The notes under the pieces: generated by a model
Databases searched by the model: none
What the model was told of the DNA's origin: nothing
Seen by the model: only the letters and a program-made list of their open reading frames with translations
NCBI RefSeq assembly: GCF_001047375.1
Contig: NZ_LFVU01000026.1
Coordinates: 248,001-312,000 of the forward strand
Source of the DNA: Clostridium cylindrosporum DSM 605
Lineage (GTDB): Bacteria; Bacillota; Clostridia; Clostridiales; Caloramatoraceae
Length of the DNA stretch: 64,000 nt
Direction of reading: 5' to 3'
Position numbers and translations under genes: made by a program
In this document: one piece after another, positions 42,112 to 51,430 of the stretch
How positions within the stretch are numbered: position 1 is the stretch's first letter
Layout: every line of letters starts with the position of its first letter

Positions 42112-44403
42112 ATGACTTATATTTTTGAAAACAGGGACTTAGACATATTAAATTCATATATAGAGGAAGCAGTAGAATACTTAGATGCCTTAGAAGAAGG
42201 ATTACTTAACCTTGAAGCAAACACAGAAAAAAGTGAAGAAATAATAAATGACGTATTTAGAATGGTTCACAGTATAAAGGGAGGCTCATCCTTTCTAGGG
42301 CTTGTATGTATTACGAAGTTAAGTCATTCAATTGAAAATACATTAGATAGTTTAAGAAAGAAAAAAATCCAAATTAGTAGAAATATAATTGATAATCTAA
42401 TAGAGGGAATAGACTTGCTTGGAGGACTTATATATGATATTAGATCTAAAATTAAAGATATAGATGATAGTAAGTCAGAGGACAATTTCCAAGTTGTATT
42501 AGATAATGAAGATAAAGTAGATGAGCTTATAACAAAAATTCAGGAAATTGTTGATATTAATAAAAATCCTAAGGACATAGGTGAATTAACTATAGAATCT
42601 AATAATCTAACTTCAGATGATAATAATGAAATAAGTGATAAAAGTACTACCAATCTCCATGATGAAAATTCTGTTGATATTTTGGAATCTGATGAATTTA
42701 AAAATACGGTTTTAAAAGAGATTAAGGATCAGTTTGTTGAGGAAACTTTCGAGCATTTAGAAAGAATCGAAAGTGAGTACTTAGTTAAACTTGATAAAGA
42801 CAGTGATGATAGTGATGCTATGAATAATATGTTTAGAAGTATACATAGCACCAAGGGAGGAATTGGGGTACTGTTAAGTGTTTTAACAGCGGTAAACCCT
42901 ATCTTATCTATTGCAAAAAATATATCCCAAGTAACCCATTCATTTGAGTCTTTACTTGTGATGTTTAGAGATAAATTAATTATATTTACAAAGGAAATGG
43001 TAGATTTAAGTTATGAGGTTGTTGATTACTTAAAGGCCTGCGTTAGTATTATTAATAATAATGAGTCAACTAATTTACCTAAGGATTCAATTTTAAGTAA
43101 GATAAATAAAATCCTAGAGCAAGGATTAGAATCATCAGATAAAAGAGATTTAAGTGAAGAATCTACAAAAAACGAAGTAGTAAACAATGTAGCAAGTGAT
43201 AATTTAAAAAGAGATACTAGCTTACAGAGTATAAGAGTTAATCAGGATAAGATAGATAATATGATGAATATGATTGGGGAGTTAATGATAACCAAAAATT
43301 CATTTATGCATCTAGCTAAAAAGTTAAGTATAGAATATGACATTCCAGAACTTGCTAAGGAAGTTAAGGAAATTGGAGGCTCAGTTAATAGAATATCCGA
43401 TGAACTTCAAAATGCTATTATGTCAATTCGAATGATAGAAATAAAAAATGTATTTCAGAAAATGCCAAGGATTATCAGAGATGTTTCTCAGGTTAGTAAT
43501 AAAAAGATTAATTTAATAACAGAGGGAGAAACAACAGAAATAGACAAAACAATCATTGAACAAATAAGTGATCCACTTGTTCATATAATAAGAAATTCAG
43601 CTGACCATGGTATTGAAAGTTCAGAAAAGAGAAGAAGTAAAGGAAAGAATGAAATAGGAACAATATTTTTAAGAGCATACAACAAAAACAAATACGTTTA
43701 TATTGAAGTAGAGGATGATGGTAAGGGAATAGACCATGAGGAAATAAAGCAAAAAGCTATTGAAAAAGGTTTTGTTAGTGTTAGTGATGCAAACAAGTTA
43801 AGCAAAAGTCAAATACTTAGTTTGATATTTATACCTGGATTTAGTACCGCAAAAAAGGTAACAGAAATATCAGGTAGAGGGGTAGGTATGGACGTTGTTA
43901 AAAGTAATATTACAAGTATTAGTGGAACTATAAGTATTGATAGCGAGGTAGATAAGGGAACTAAAATAACAATAAAACTACCTTTAACCTTAGCTATTTC
44001 TAGAGGGCTTTTAGTTGGAAGTCAAGGTCAGACTTATATAATACCTATCGAAAACGTAGTTGAAACTGTAAAAATTAATAATAATAATATTTATGAATTT
44101 GGGAAAAAGCACTTTACTCATCTTCGAGGAGATGTAATTGGTATAGAGTGGTTAAGTAGGATTTTAAATATTGGACAAGGTTCAGTTGTAAATGAAGAAT
44201 TGAACATAGTTATAATTTCTAACGGAGTAGATAAAGTTGGAATTGTAGTAGACAAGTTAGTTAGTGAACAGGAATTTGTAATAAAGCCATTAATAGATTA
44301 TCTTGCTAACATTCCTGGTATTTCAGGTTCAACGATTTTAGGAGATGGACAAGTAGTACTTATACTAAATGCTGGGGACATTATGAAAATGGCAGCATAT
44401 TAA
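42112..44403 (+). CDS. cheA: CheA histidine kinase with two Hpt domains
   Basis: A 763-residue CheA. Two P1-type Hpt domains are seen: FRMVHSIKGGSSFL (His53) and FRSIHSTKGG (His245). Then the P3 dimerization helices (IRVNQDKIDNMMNMIGELM), P4 kinase (HIIRNSADHGIE, EDDGKGIDHEE, STAKKVTEISGRGVGMDVV) and P5 CheW-like regulatory domain (SRGLLVGSQGQTYIIPIENVVE). A P2 domain is not obvious. Two Hpt domains could serve two receivers (CheY, CheB, or the stressosome-side regulators). TTG 42088 is in frame, but AAAAGGG sits before ATG 42112. Confidence 0.93.
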   Translation: MTYIFENRDLDILNSYIEEAVEYLDALEEGLLNLEANTEKSEEIINDVFRMVHSIKGGSSFLGLVCITKLSHSIENTLDSLRKKKIQISRNIIDNLIEGIDLLGGLIYDIRSKIKDIDDSKSEDNFQVVLDNEDKVDELITKIQEIVDINKNPKDIGELTIESNNLTSDDNNEISDKSTTNLHDENSVDILESDEFKNTVLKEIKDQFVEETFEHLERIESEYLVKLDKDSDDSDAMNNMFRSIHSTKGGIGVLLSVLTAVNPILSIAKNISQVTHSFESLLVMFRDKLIIFTKEMVDLSYEVVDYLKACVSIINNNESTNLPKDSILSKINKILEQGLESSDKRDLSEESTKNEVVNNVASDNLKRDTSLQSIRVNQDKIDNMMNMIGELMITKNSFMHLAKKLSIEYDIPELAKEVKEIGGSVNRISDELQNAIMSIRMIEIKNVFQKMPRIIRDVSQVSNKKINLITEGETTEIDKTIIEQISDPLVHIIRNSADHGIESSEKRRSKGKNEIGTIFLRAYNKNKYVYIEVEDDGKGIDHEEIKQKAIEKGFVSVSDANKLSKSQILSLIFIPGFSTAKKVTEISGRGVGMDVVKSNITSISGTISIDSEVDKGTKITIKLPLTLAISRGLLVGSQGQTYIIPIENVVETVKINNNNIYEFGKKHFTHLRGDVIGIEWLSRILNIGQGSVVNEELNIVIISNGVDKVGIVVDKLVSEQEFVIKPLIDYLANIPGISGSTILGDGQVVLILNAGDIMKMAAY

Positions 44404-44465
44404 AAGAACTTGTATGTTTATATAAAGCAATTAATAAAAAATAAGTTACAAAAAGGGGATTATAT

Positions 44466-44834
44466 ATGGAAAGTAATAGAATTTTAATAGTAGATGATTC
44501 TCCAATGATACATAGCATAATAAAGAGAGCATTAGAACCTAATGGATTTGTGGTGTGTGGATGTGCTAAAAATGGAAAGCAAGGTATAGAACAGTTTAAT
44601 GAATTAAATCCAGATTTAATTACAATGGATATAACTATGCCTATTATGGATGGACTTTGTGCATCTAGGGAAATAATGAATATTAATCCTAATGCAAATA
44701 TACTTATGCTTAGTGCAATGGGAGATGAAGAGGTAATGAGTGAAGCAAAGGGAATAGGGGTAAAACATTTTTTAAAGAAGCCTTTTAAAGAAGATGAAAT
44801 GCTTGAAGCTGTAAGAAATATTTTAAAGGGGTAA
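44466..44834 (+). CDS. cheY: CheY response regulator
   Basis: A 122-residue receiver with VDDSPMIHSIIKRAL, phospho-Asp in LITMDITMPIMDG (about residue 54), LSAMGDE and Lys in FLKKPF. It lies between cheA and the CheX genes, its kinase and its phosphatases. AAAAGGGG precedes ATG 44466. Confidence 0.93.
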   Translation: MESNRILIVDDSPMIHSIIKRALEPNGFVVCGCAKNGKQGIEQFNELNPDLITMDITMPIMDGLCASREIMNINPNANILMLSAMGDEEVMSEAKGIGVKHFLKKPFKEDEMLEAVRNILKG

Positions 44835-44838
44835 AAAA

Positions 44839-45318
44839 GTGATGGATAGAAAATTAATAGAAGCTTTTACGGTTAATATACTTGAAATTTTTGATCAAAT
44901 GATTGGAATTAAAATTGAAGCTGAAAAGGAAATTAATGAGGACTCTGATAGCATAGTATCATATGGAGTTTCAAGTATTGTTTCATATACTGGGGAGCTA
45001 AAGGGAAGACTTCTTTTAGATATGGAGGCAAATCTTGCTATAAGTATTGCAAAATGTATTACAGGAGAAGAGTTTAGTGATGAAAGAGAAGATATGGTAT
45101 TAGCCTCAGTTTCAGAATTAAATAACATAATAGCGGGTAGTGCAATAACTCAACTAAATAATGATTTAAAACTTAAGTTGAGACTTGCTCCACCAGTTGT
45201 ATTTGCGGGAAAAGGTGCAGTGGTTTCTATTCCGAAGATTAACTCCATATCAGAGATGTATATATCACCATATGGTAAACTTAAAATAAACATAGCCTTT
45301 GAAGGAGGGCTAGATTAA
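44839..45318 (+). CDS. CheX-like CheY-P phosphatase
   Basis: A 159-residue CheX/CheC-family protein with one active-site helix ASVSELNNIIAGSAI carrying the E-x2-N pair that attacks the aspartyl phosphate of CheY. One such helix is the CheX form. It overlaps the next gene by one base. It differs clearly from the two near-identical CheX paralogues after it. Confidence 0.85.
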   Translation: MMDRKLIEAFTVNILEIFDQMIGIKIEAEKEINEDSDSIVSYGVSSIVSYTGELKGRLLLDMEANLAISIAKCITGEEFSDEREDMVLASVSELNNIIAGSAITQLNNDLKLKLRLAPPVVFAGKGAVVSIPKINSISEMYISPYGKLKINIAFEGGLD

Positions 45319-45779
45319 TGGATGTAAAGAATATTAATCCTTTTTTAGACTCATTAAAAGGCATACTTGAACAGTTTGGTGTAACGGATATTAAGGTTGC
45401 GGATTTATCTAGAAAAGAAAAAATGCTTGTAGAAAAGGAAGTTAGCGCTATTATCGGGATAGTAGGTGACTTAAAGGGAAATGTATCCTATTGTATGTCA
45501 GAGGATACTGCAAAAAAGGTTATTTCAGCTATGATGATGGGGATGTGTATTGAAGAGATAGATGAGATAGGAAGAAGTGCAGTAGGGGAACTTACTAATA
45601 TGATTACAGGAAATGCAATTACTAGTATGTGTGAAAATGGTCGTAGTATAGATATAACTACACCATCTATGGTATTTGGTAGAGATATGTATTTTATTAT
45701 TAGTACAGTTGATACAATAAGTGTAATTATGGATACATCAATTGGAGAATTTGAAGTAAATATAGGCTTAGAGATTTAG
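45318..45779 (+). CDS. cheX: CheX-like CheY-P phosphatase
   Basis: A 153-residue protein. The catalytic helix is SAVGELTNMITGNA (E-x2-N). SEDTAKKVISAMMMGM and the strand MDTSIGEFEVNIGL are shared with the copy at 46160. It is the last gene before a terminator. Having several CheX proteins suggests that more than one receiver is dephosphorylated (CheY, 30179 and 35724 are candidates). Confidence 0.88.
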   Translation: MDVKNINPFLDSLKGILEQFGVTDIKVADLSRKEKMLVEKEVSAIIGIVGDLKGNVSYCMSEDTAKKVISAMMMGMCIEEIDEIGRSAVGELTNMITGNAITSMCENGRSIDITTPSMVFGRDMYFIISTVDTISVIMDTSIGEFEVNIGLEI

Positions 45780-45816
45780 ATTACATGCAGGAATATAAAT
45801 AATTATATTCTTAGGG

Positions 45817-45858
45817 CAAAACACCCCTTTGACAGAAATGTCAAAGGGGTGTTTTAAT
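45817..45858 (+). terminator. terminator after the second CheX gene
   Basis: AAAACACCCCTTTGAC pairs perfectly with GTCAAAGGGGTGTTTT across AGAAAT. Confidence 0.93.
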
Positions 45859-46159
45859 ATATATTTTCTTTGGTTAGATAGAGAATGAATTAATTCTTTG
45901 AAAATATTATTATAAGTTTGGGTAAAGTTTATAAATAATTCTGAAGTAATGTACGATAAATGTATAAATTAGCATATATTACAGAATATTGAAAATAAAA
46001 TAATATATTATTAAAGAAATTCTCTAAGAAAGTTTTTCATCTAAAGGTATTTATGCACCATTCAGTGAGGTTAGGTGTAAAATATATTATAGGAAATTAT
46101 TTGAATAATTAAAGTGAGTTTTATTTGTAATATGTGTATGTGAAAAGTAGGAGGAATAT
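45859..46159. other. intergenic region between CheX copies
   Basis: A/T-rich, about 300 bases. It must contain a separate promoter for the gene at 46160 because a strong terminator precedes it. No other element is seen. Confidence 0.45.
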
Positions 46160-46621
46160 ATGGATATAAAAAATATTGATCCATTTTTAGATTCTATGAA
46201 AAGTGTACTTGGGCAGTTTGGTATAACAGATATTAAGGTTTCAGGGATTAAGAAAAAAGAGGAAATGTTTGTAGGTAAGGAAGTAACATCTATAATAGGG
46301 CTTATAGGAGATTTAAAGGGGAATGTATCCTACTGTATGTCTGAGGATACAGCTAAAAAGGTTATATCCGCTATGATGATGGGAATGTCTATTGATGAGA
46401 TAGATGAGATGGGAAGAAGTGCAGTAAGTGAACTTACTAATATGATTACAGGTAATGCAGCAACGATTATGGGTGAGAATGGATGCAGTGTAGATATATC
46501 AACACCTTCAATGATATTTGGAAAAGATGTACATCTTATGATAAGTAAAAATGAAGTAATTAGTGTTAATATGGATACATCTATTGGAGAATTTGAAGTA
46601 AACATTGGTCTTAAGGTTTAA
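46160..46621 (+). CDS. CheX-like CheY-P phosphatase, recent duplicate
   Basis: A 153-residue paralogue of the previous CheX; long stretches are identical (GDLKGNVSYCMSEDTAKKV, MDTSIGEFEVNIGL). The active helix is SAVSELTNMITGNA, so it should be active. It has its own promoter region and terminator, which separates its control from the operon. GTAGGAGG precedes ATG 46160. Confidence 0.88.
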   Translation: MDIKNIDPFLDSMKSVLGQFGITDIKVSGIKKKEEMFVGKEVTSIIGLIGDLKGNVSYCMSEDTAKKVISAMMMGMSIDEIDEMGRSAVSELTNMITGNAATIMGENGCSVDISTPSMIFGKDVHLMISKNEVISVNMDTSIGEFEVNIGLKV

Positions 46622-46635
46622 AATATAACTTTCTA

Positions 46636-46698
46636 AAAAAGGTCTGTGACCTCTTTATAGATAATTTCTACAAAGAGGATTCACAGACTATTTTTATG
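46636..46698. terminator. bidirectional terminator
   Basis: GTCTGTGACCTCTTT pairs with AAAGAGGATTCACAGAC (small bulge); T-rich on both sides. Confidence 0.8.
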
Positions 46699-46719
46699 AT
46701 AGAGATTTTATTTAACTAA

Positions 46720-47010
46720 TTAAATTCTATCCTTAGACTTGTTATAAACATCTAGTAATTGTTCAGTAGGTGCACTATAAGGTTTCGCCCATTCTTTTTT
46801 TACTATTAGTTCTGTAAGAGCAGAATGCCCTCCTAGAACTTGTGTTAGGTTTCCTAGATATATTGCTCTAAGTTCTGGAGTAGTAGAAGTCATACCAGCA
46901 CTTAGGTATGCTCCTGCACCAGCAGAAGCACTAGCTATCATACTAGTTGCTATAACATCATCAGTTATTTCCATAGTATCTTTAATTCTATTTGTAATGA
47001 AAGAAGCCAT
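46720..47010 (-). CDS. spore coat protein, CotF-like
   Basis: A 96-residue protein with KDTMEITDDVIATSMIASASAGAGAYLSA and TPELRAIYLGNLTQVLGGHSALTEL then KKEWAKPYSAPTEQL. This is the usual pattern of small clostridial coat proteins of the CotF family, a helical pair that coats the spore. AAAGGAGGT precedes ATG 47010, which rules out the longer frame starting at 47070. It is the second gene of a two-gene operon, one base after its partner. Confidence 0.8.
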   Translation of the reverse strand: MASFITNRIKDTMEITDDVIATSMIASASAGAGAYLSAGMTSTTPELRAIYLGNLTQVLGGHSALTELIVKKEWAKPYSAPTEQLLDVYNKSKDRI

Positions 47011-47011
47011 A

Positions 47012-47230
47012 TTATAGTACCTCCTTTGTAAATGTAACTTGGTTTTCGTTAATGAATTGTTGGATTCCATTTATTCTACACTCTGTTGCAAGGATACCAG
47101 CTTCAGCTTGTCTTTTAAGGTCATCGTCTTTGATTAATGCTTGCATAGCCTTAGCAACTGTTAGTCCGTCATTTTCCATCTTAAGTAGTCCAGATAGTGA
47201 TAGTACTTCAGCTTCAGTAAGTCTTCTCAT
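47012..47230 (-). CDS. small spore-coat-associated helical protein
   Basis: A 72-residue protein (starting MRRLTEAEVLSLSGLLKMEN) that is fully helical with the pattern of the N-terminal partner of CotF-like coat proteins. GAGGTGAAT stands before ATG 47230; the frame from 47251 has no ribosome site. Expression is presumably late in sporulation; I could not fix a sporulation promoter with confidence. Confidence 0.65.
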   Translation of the reverse strand: MRRLTEAEVLSLSGLLKMENDGLTVAKAMQALIKDDDLKRQAEAGILATECRINGIQQFINENQVTFTKEVL

Positions 47231-47474
47231 ATAATTCACCTCTAATTTCATTATTAATATTTACAACACTCTTAGTATGTGAAATAAAGGTCAAATTATG
47301 TCGTGTAATAATTATAATAATAGGAACTTATTTGTAATTATATGATTATCCTTGGAATTGCTAAAAGACAAGGGAATGGTTAATAATAAGTTTTAGTGGA
47401 AATATATAATAAGGTATTCTGAGTATACATGCTAAAATATAATATAAATATAATTATTAAATGGAGGAGTGAAT

Positions 47475-48908
47475 ATGCAGAGTTTAGATAATACATATAA
47501 AAAACGATGGTCAATTCTATTTATATTAGTAGTTCTACCATTTATGGCATCCTTAGATGCAAGTATAGTAAATGTAGCACTTCCTATTATGGCGAAAAAG
47601 CTTTCTGTAGGAATGGCGTCAATTGGCTGGGTTGTAACAAGTTATTTGATTGTAATTTCAGCTACGATTATAATTTTTGGAAGACTCGGTGATATTAAGG
47701 GAAAGACAACGATGTTTAACTTTGGTATTTGTTTGTTTACTATTGGTTCACTTCTTTGTGGCATTTCAAGTTCAATATCATTTTTAGTATTTTCAAGAAT
47801 AGTTCAAGGTATTGGTGCAGCAGCAGCAATGGCGAATAATCAAGGAATAATAACTGAAATTTTTCCAGCTAATGAAAGAGGAAGGGCACTTGGTATATCT
47901 GCTACCTTTGTTGCTATAGGAAGTATGGTAGGCTCGCCTTTAGGAGGATTTATTGTTTCCTTTCTAAGTTGGCATTATATATTCTTAATAAATGTTCCTG
48001 TTGGGATAATAACATTTTTACTTGCTATTAAAATTCTTCCAAAGATGCAAAGAAAGCTTGATGAAAAACTTGATATAAAAGGAGCATTATTATTTGCAAT
48101 TGTTATAGTTGTATTATTCTTCTCTATAATGAAGGGAGAACAGCTAGGATATGATAATCCAATTATTATTGCAGGATTTGTTGTTGTAATAATATCTAGT
48201 ATTATCTATGTTAAATTTGAAAAGAAAACTAGTAATCCATTAATTGAATTAGAAATATTTAAGAATAAGTTATTCTCTATAAGTTTGTTTTGTGCATTTA
48301 CTTCATATATAGCCATTATATGTGTAAATATAGTTCAGCCTTTTTATCTTCAAGATGTATTAAAATTTTCACCTGCATCTACAGGACTTATTATGTTTAT
48401 ATCTCCAATAATTGTTTCACTAATAGCTCCTATAAGTGGCTATATTTCAGATAAGGTAGGATCTGAGTCTATATCCTGTCTAGGTTTATTTTTAACAACT
48501 ACAGCATTAGTTTTAATGAGTATGTTAAATGAAAGTTCAAGTTTAGTAACTATAATAATCTATATTTCAGTATTATCAATTGGAAATGGATTATTCCAAT
48601 CACCTAATAACTCCTTAGTAATGTCTATGGTACCAAAGAATAAACTTGGAATTGCAGGAAGTATTAATGCATTAGTTAGAAACCTAGGTATGGTTTTTGG
48701 TGCATCAATTGCCACCGCACTTCTTTATAGTAGAATGAGTCATAAAATAGGCTATAAAGTGGCGGATTATATTAAGGGAAGGGAAGATGTATTCATATAT
48801 GGAATGAGATTTGTATATATGACAACAGCAGTTATATGCTTCATTGGAGTAGTATTTACTGCATATAGGTTATATAAAAAAAGGCATAGAAATTTATCCA
48901 ATAGTTAG
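47475..48908 (+). CDS. MFS multidrug exporter, DHA2 family (14 helices)
   Basis: A 477-residue transporter with about 14 helices. Motif A reads FGRLGDIKGKT and motif C lies in IFPANERGRALGISATFVAIGSMVGSPLGG. MASLDASIVNVALP is the DHA2 helix 1 signature with its membrane Asp. It exports lipophilic or cationic compounds in exchange for protons. GGAGG precedes ATG 47475 (GTG 47469 also in frame). No regulator is adjacent. Confidence 0.92.
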   Translation: MQSLDNTYKKRWSILFILVVLPFMASLDASIVNVALPIMAKKLSVGMASIGWVVTSYLIVISATIIIFGRLGDIKGKTTMFNFGICLFTIGSLLCGISSSISFLVFSRIVQGIGAAAAMANNQGIITEIFPANERGRALGISATFVAIGSMVGSPLGGFIVSFLSWHYIFLINVPVGIITFLLAIKILPKMQRKLDEKLDIKGALLFAIVIVVLFFSIMKGEQLGYDNPIIIAGFVVVIISSIIYVKFEKKTSNPLIELEIFKNKLFSISLFCAFTSYIAIICVNIVQPFYLQDVLKFSPASTGLIMFISPIIVSLIAPISGYISDKVGSESISCLGLFLTTTALVLMSMLNESSSLVTIIIYISVLSIGNGLFQSPNNSLVMSMVPKNKLGIAGSINALVRNLGMVFGASIATALLYSRMSHKIGYKVADYIKGREDVFIYGMRFVYMTTAVICFIGVVFTAYRLYKKRHRNLSNS

Positions 48909-48977
48909 ACCTTTGCTTCGAGACTTAATCTATAATTAAATTCTATATTGTTAATGAAAAATTAATATCCAGAAAAA

Positions 48978-49020
48978 GAATTAAATGTCAATATATTTAT
49001 ATATTGACATTTAATTTTTG
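48978..49020 (+). terminator. terminator after the MFS gene
   Basis: TTAAATGTCAATATA pairs with TATATTGACATTTAA, followed by TTTTT. Confidence 0.88.
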
Positions 49021-49111
49021 CGTTAGTATCATAGAAGTTAAATCATATAAAGTACCTTGGAATAATAGGAAATATTTTACATGATTTAATTCTATTTAAA
49101 GGAGGATAATT

Positions 49112-49660
49112 ATGAAGAAACTAGACATTAAAACTATGGTTGCCATAGGTATAGGGGCAGCTCTATTTTTCGTACTTGGAAGATTTGTTGCTATTCCAAG
49201 TCCTATACCAGATACAAGCATCAATATCCAATATGCTGTTTTAGGACTATTTGCATTATTATTTGGACCTATTGCAGGTTTTTTAATTGGTATAATTGGG
49301 CATACACTGGTAGACCTCTCCTGGGGTGCACCATGGTGGAGTTGGATACTAGCATCAGGAATATTTGGTTTAGTTGTTGGATTAGGAAAGAATATTATTG
49401 ATCTAGAAACAAAAAGTCTTGGACTAAAGGGAATTATTGCTTTTAATTTATCTCAAATATGTGGACATGCTGTAGCTTGGATGTTAGTTGCACCTGGACT
49501 TGATATTCTTATATATGGTGAACCAATAGATAAGGTATTTGCACAGGGAGCCTTTGCAGGATTATCAAATACTGCAACTACTGCAATTATAGGGACTATA
49601 CTTTTAGTAGCCTTTTCAAAGACAAAGGTGAAAAAGGGAAGTTTACACATTGAACAATAA
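49112..49660 (+). CDS. ECF transporter S component (UPF0397 family)
   Basis: A 182-residue membrane protein with five to six helices, starting with the basic stretch MKKLDIKTMVAIGIGAALFFVLGRF. Many S components interact with the T component through such helix 1 small-residue patterns. UPF0397 proteins are found beside a fused dual ATPase and an EcfT-type protein, as here. The substrate is unknown. No vitamin riboswitch is in the leader (48909-49111). AAAGGAGG precedes the ATG. Confidence 0.88.
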   Translation: MKKLDIKTMVAIGIGAALFFVLGRFVAIPSPIPDTSINIQYAVLGLFALLFGPIAGFLIGIIGHTLVDLSWGAPWWSWILASGIFGLVVGLGKNIIDLETKSLGLKGIIAFNLSQICGHAVAWMLVAPGLDILIYGEPIDKVFAQGAFAGLSNTATTAIIGTILLVAFSKTKVKKGSLHIEQ

Positions 49661-49723
49661 GCCTATAGCCCTAAGATAATATTTTTTATCTATTAATCAA
49701 AGAGCATAATTAGGAGATATTAA

Positions 49724-51430
49724 ATGAAGAAACCAATAATAGAATTTAAAGACTTTACTTTTAAGTATTTATCACAGGCTGAACCAACATTACGTAATAT
49801 TGACCTAACTATATATGAAGGTGAAAAAGTATTAATAGCTGGGGCTTCAGGTAGTGGTAAGAGTACACTTGCACATTGTATAAATGGACTTATACCTCAT
49901 AGTTATAAAGGAGATATGAGTGGAGTTTTTAGAATTAATGGAAATGATACTAAAAACATGACTTTGTTCGATATTAGTAAAGATGTAGGTACAGTACTTC
50001 AGGATACCGATGGGCAGTTCATTGGCTTAACAGTTGGGGAGGACATTGCATTTACCCTTGAAAATGACCTTATAGATAGAGACGAGTTAATAGGTAAAAC
50101 AAAGGTTACTGCAAAAATAGTTAGTATGGAGGATTACCTAGAGGTTTCTCCACATGATTTATCAGGGGGTCAAAAGCAAAGAGTATCTATGGCAGGGGTT
50201 ATAGTAGGAGATGTAAAGATTCTATTATTTGATGAACCTCTTGCAAGTCTAGACCCAGCTACTGGGAAGAAAACAATTGAACTCATTGATGAGATAATGA
50301 AACAAAGAAGCTCTACTGTAGTTATTATAGAGCATAGACTTGAAGAAGTATTATATAAAGAAGTAGACCGTATTATACTTTTGGAAAATGGAATTATTAA
50401 AGCTGATATGTCACCAGATGAACTTTTATCAAGTTGCTTCTTAGTTAATGCTGGAATAAGGGAACCTTTATATCTATCTGCATTAAAGTATGCAGGGTGC
50501 CCAATTACTAAGGATATAAATCCAAGTGGAATAGATTCTATTAGTATAGATGATGATAACAAGAAAAAGGTTCAAAATTGGTGCTACGGTGTACAATTAT
50601 CTGAAAGTCCAAGAAAAGATAAAGTCTTACTAGAACTTAAGGATATATCATTTAACTATAACATGGATAAGAATATATTAAAGCAAATAAGCTTTAAGGT
50701 GCATAAAGGTGAAATGCTAGGTATTGTAGGATGTAACGGTGCTGGGAAAAGTACACTTGCAAAGGTTATATGTGGCTTTGAGTCTAACTTTACTGGAGAA
50801 ATACACCTAAATGATAATGATATATCAAATGAGGACATTAAAGAGAAGGCAAAGCATATAGGATATGTAATGCAAAACCCTAATCAAATGATTTCTAAAA
50901 GCATGATATTTGATGAGGTTGCACTTGTGCTTTATGCACAGGGAATTAGTGAAGAGGAAGTAAAGAAAAGGGTAGAGGATACATTAAAGGTCTGTGGTTT
51001 ATATGAATTCCGTAATTGGCCTATTTCAGCCCTTAGTTTTGGACAGAAGAAAAGAGTTACTATAGCTAGTATATTAGTAACAAATCCCGAGATTATTATA
51101 TTAGATGAACCTACAGCAGGTCAGGATTTTCGTCATTATACAGAGTTTATGGAATTTTTGAAAAGACTAAATTCTGAGGGGGTTACGGTTATTATGATTA
51201 CACATGATATGCACCTTATGCTTGAATATATATCAAGGGTTTTGGTTTTTTCAGATGGTGAGATTATAGCCGACAATACACCTGTAGAAATTCTAACTAA
51301 TCATGAGATTATAGAAAAAGCTAATTTAAAGGAAACTTCACTATTTAATCTAGCAGAGAAATGTAATATATCAGATCCTAAGGAATTTATAAAGAAGTTC
51401 ATACATTATGATAGGCAGGTGAGAGGGTAA
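49724..51430 (+). CDS. ECF transporter dual ATP-binding protein
   Basis: A 568-residue protein with two complete ABC ATPase units: Walker A GASGSGKST and GCNGAGKST, signatures LSGGQKQR and LSFGQKKR, Walker B ILLFDEPLAS and IIILDEPTAG. This is the fused form of EcfA1/EcfA2 (YkoD-like). It overlaps the T-component gene by one base. Confidence 0.93.
   Translation: MKKPIIEFKDFTFKYLSQAEPTLRNIDLTIYEGEKVLIAGASGSGKSTLAHCINGLIPHSYKGDMSGVFRINGNDTKNMTLFDISKDVGTVLQDTDGQFIGLTVGEDIAFTLENDLIDRDELIGKTKVTAKIVSMEDYLEVSPHDLSGGQKQRVSMAGVIVGDVKILLFDEPLASLDPATGKKTIELIDEIMKQRSSTVVIIEHRLEEVLYKEVDRIILLENGIIKADMSPDELLSSCFLVNAGIREPLYLSALKYAGCPITKDINPSGIDSISIDDDNKKKVQNWCYGVQLSESPRKDKVLLELKDISFNYNMDKNILKQISFKVHKGEMLGIVGCNGAGKSTLAKVICGFESNFTGEIHLNDNDISNEDIKEKAKHIGYVMQNPNQMISKSMIFDEVALVLYAQGISEEEVKKRVEDTLKVCGLYEFRNWPISALSFGQKKRVTIASILVTNPEIIILDEPTAGQDFRHYTEFMEFLKRLNSEGVTVIMITHDMHLMLEYISRVLVFSDGEIIADNTPVEILTNHEIIEKANLKETSLFNLAEKCNISDPKEFIKKFIHYDRQVRG

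Noticed and set aside
47231-47330. Sigma-K-like promoter (CACATACTAAG) before the coat gene pair
   Set aside because: Only a partial match to CATAnnnTA and no convincing -35 AC at the right distance, so not annotated.
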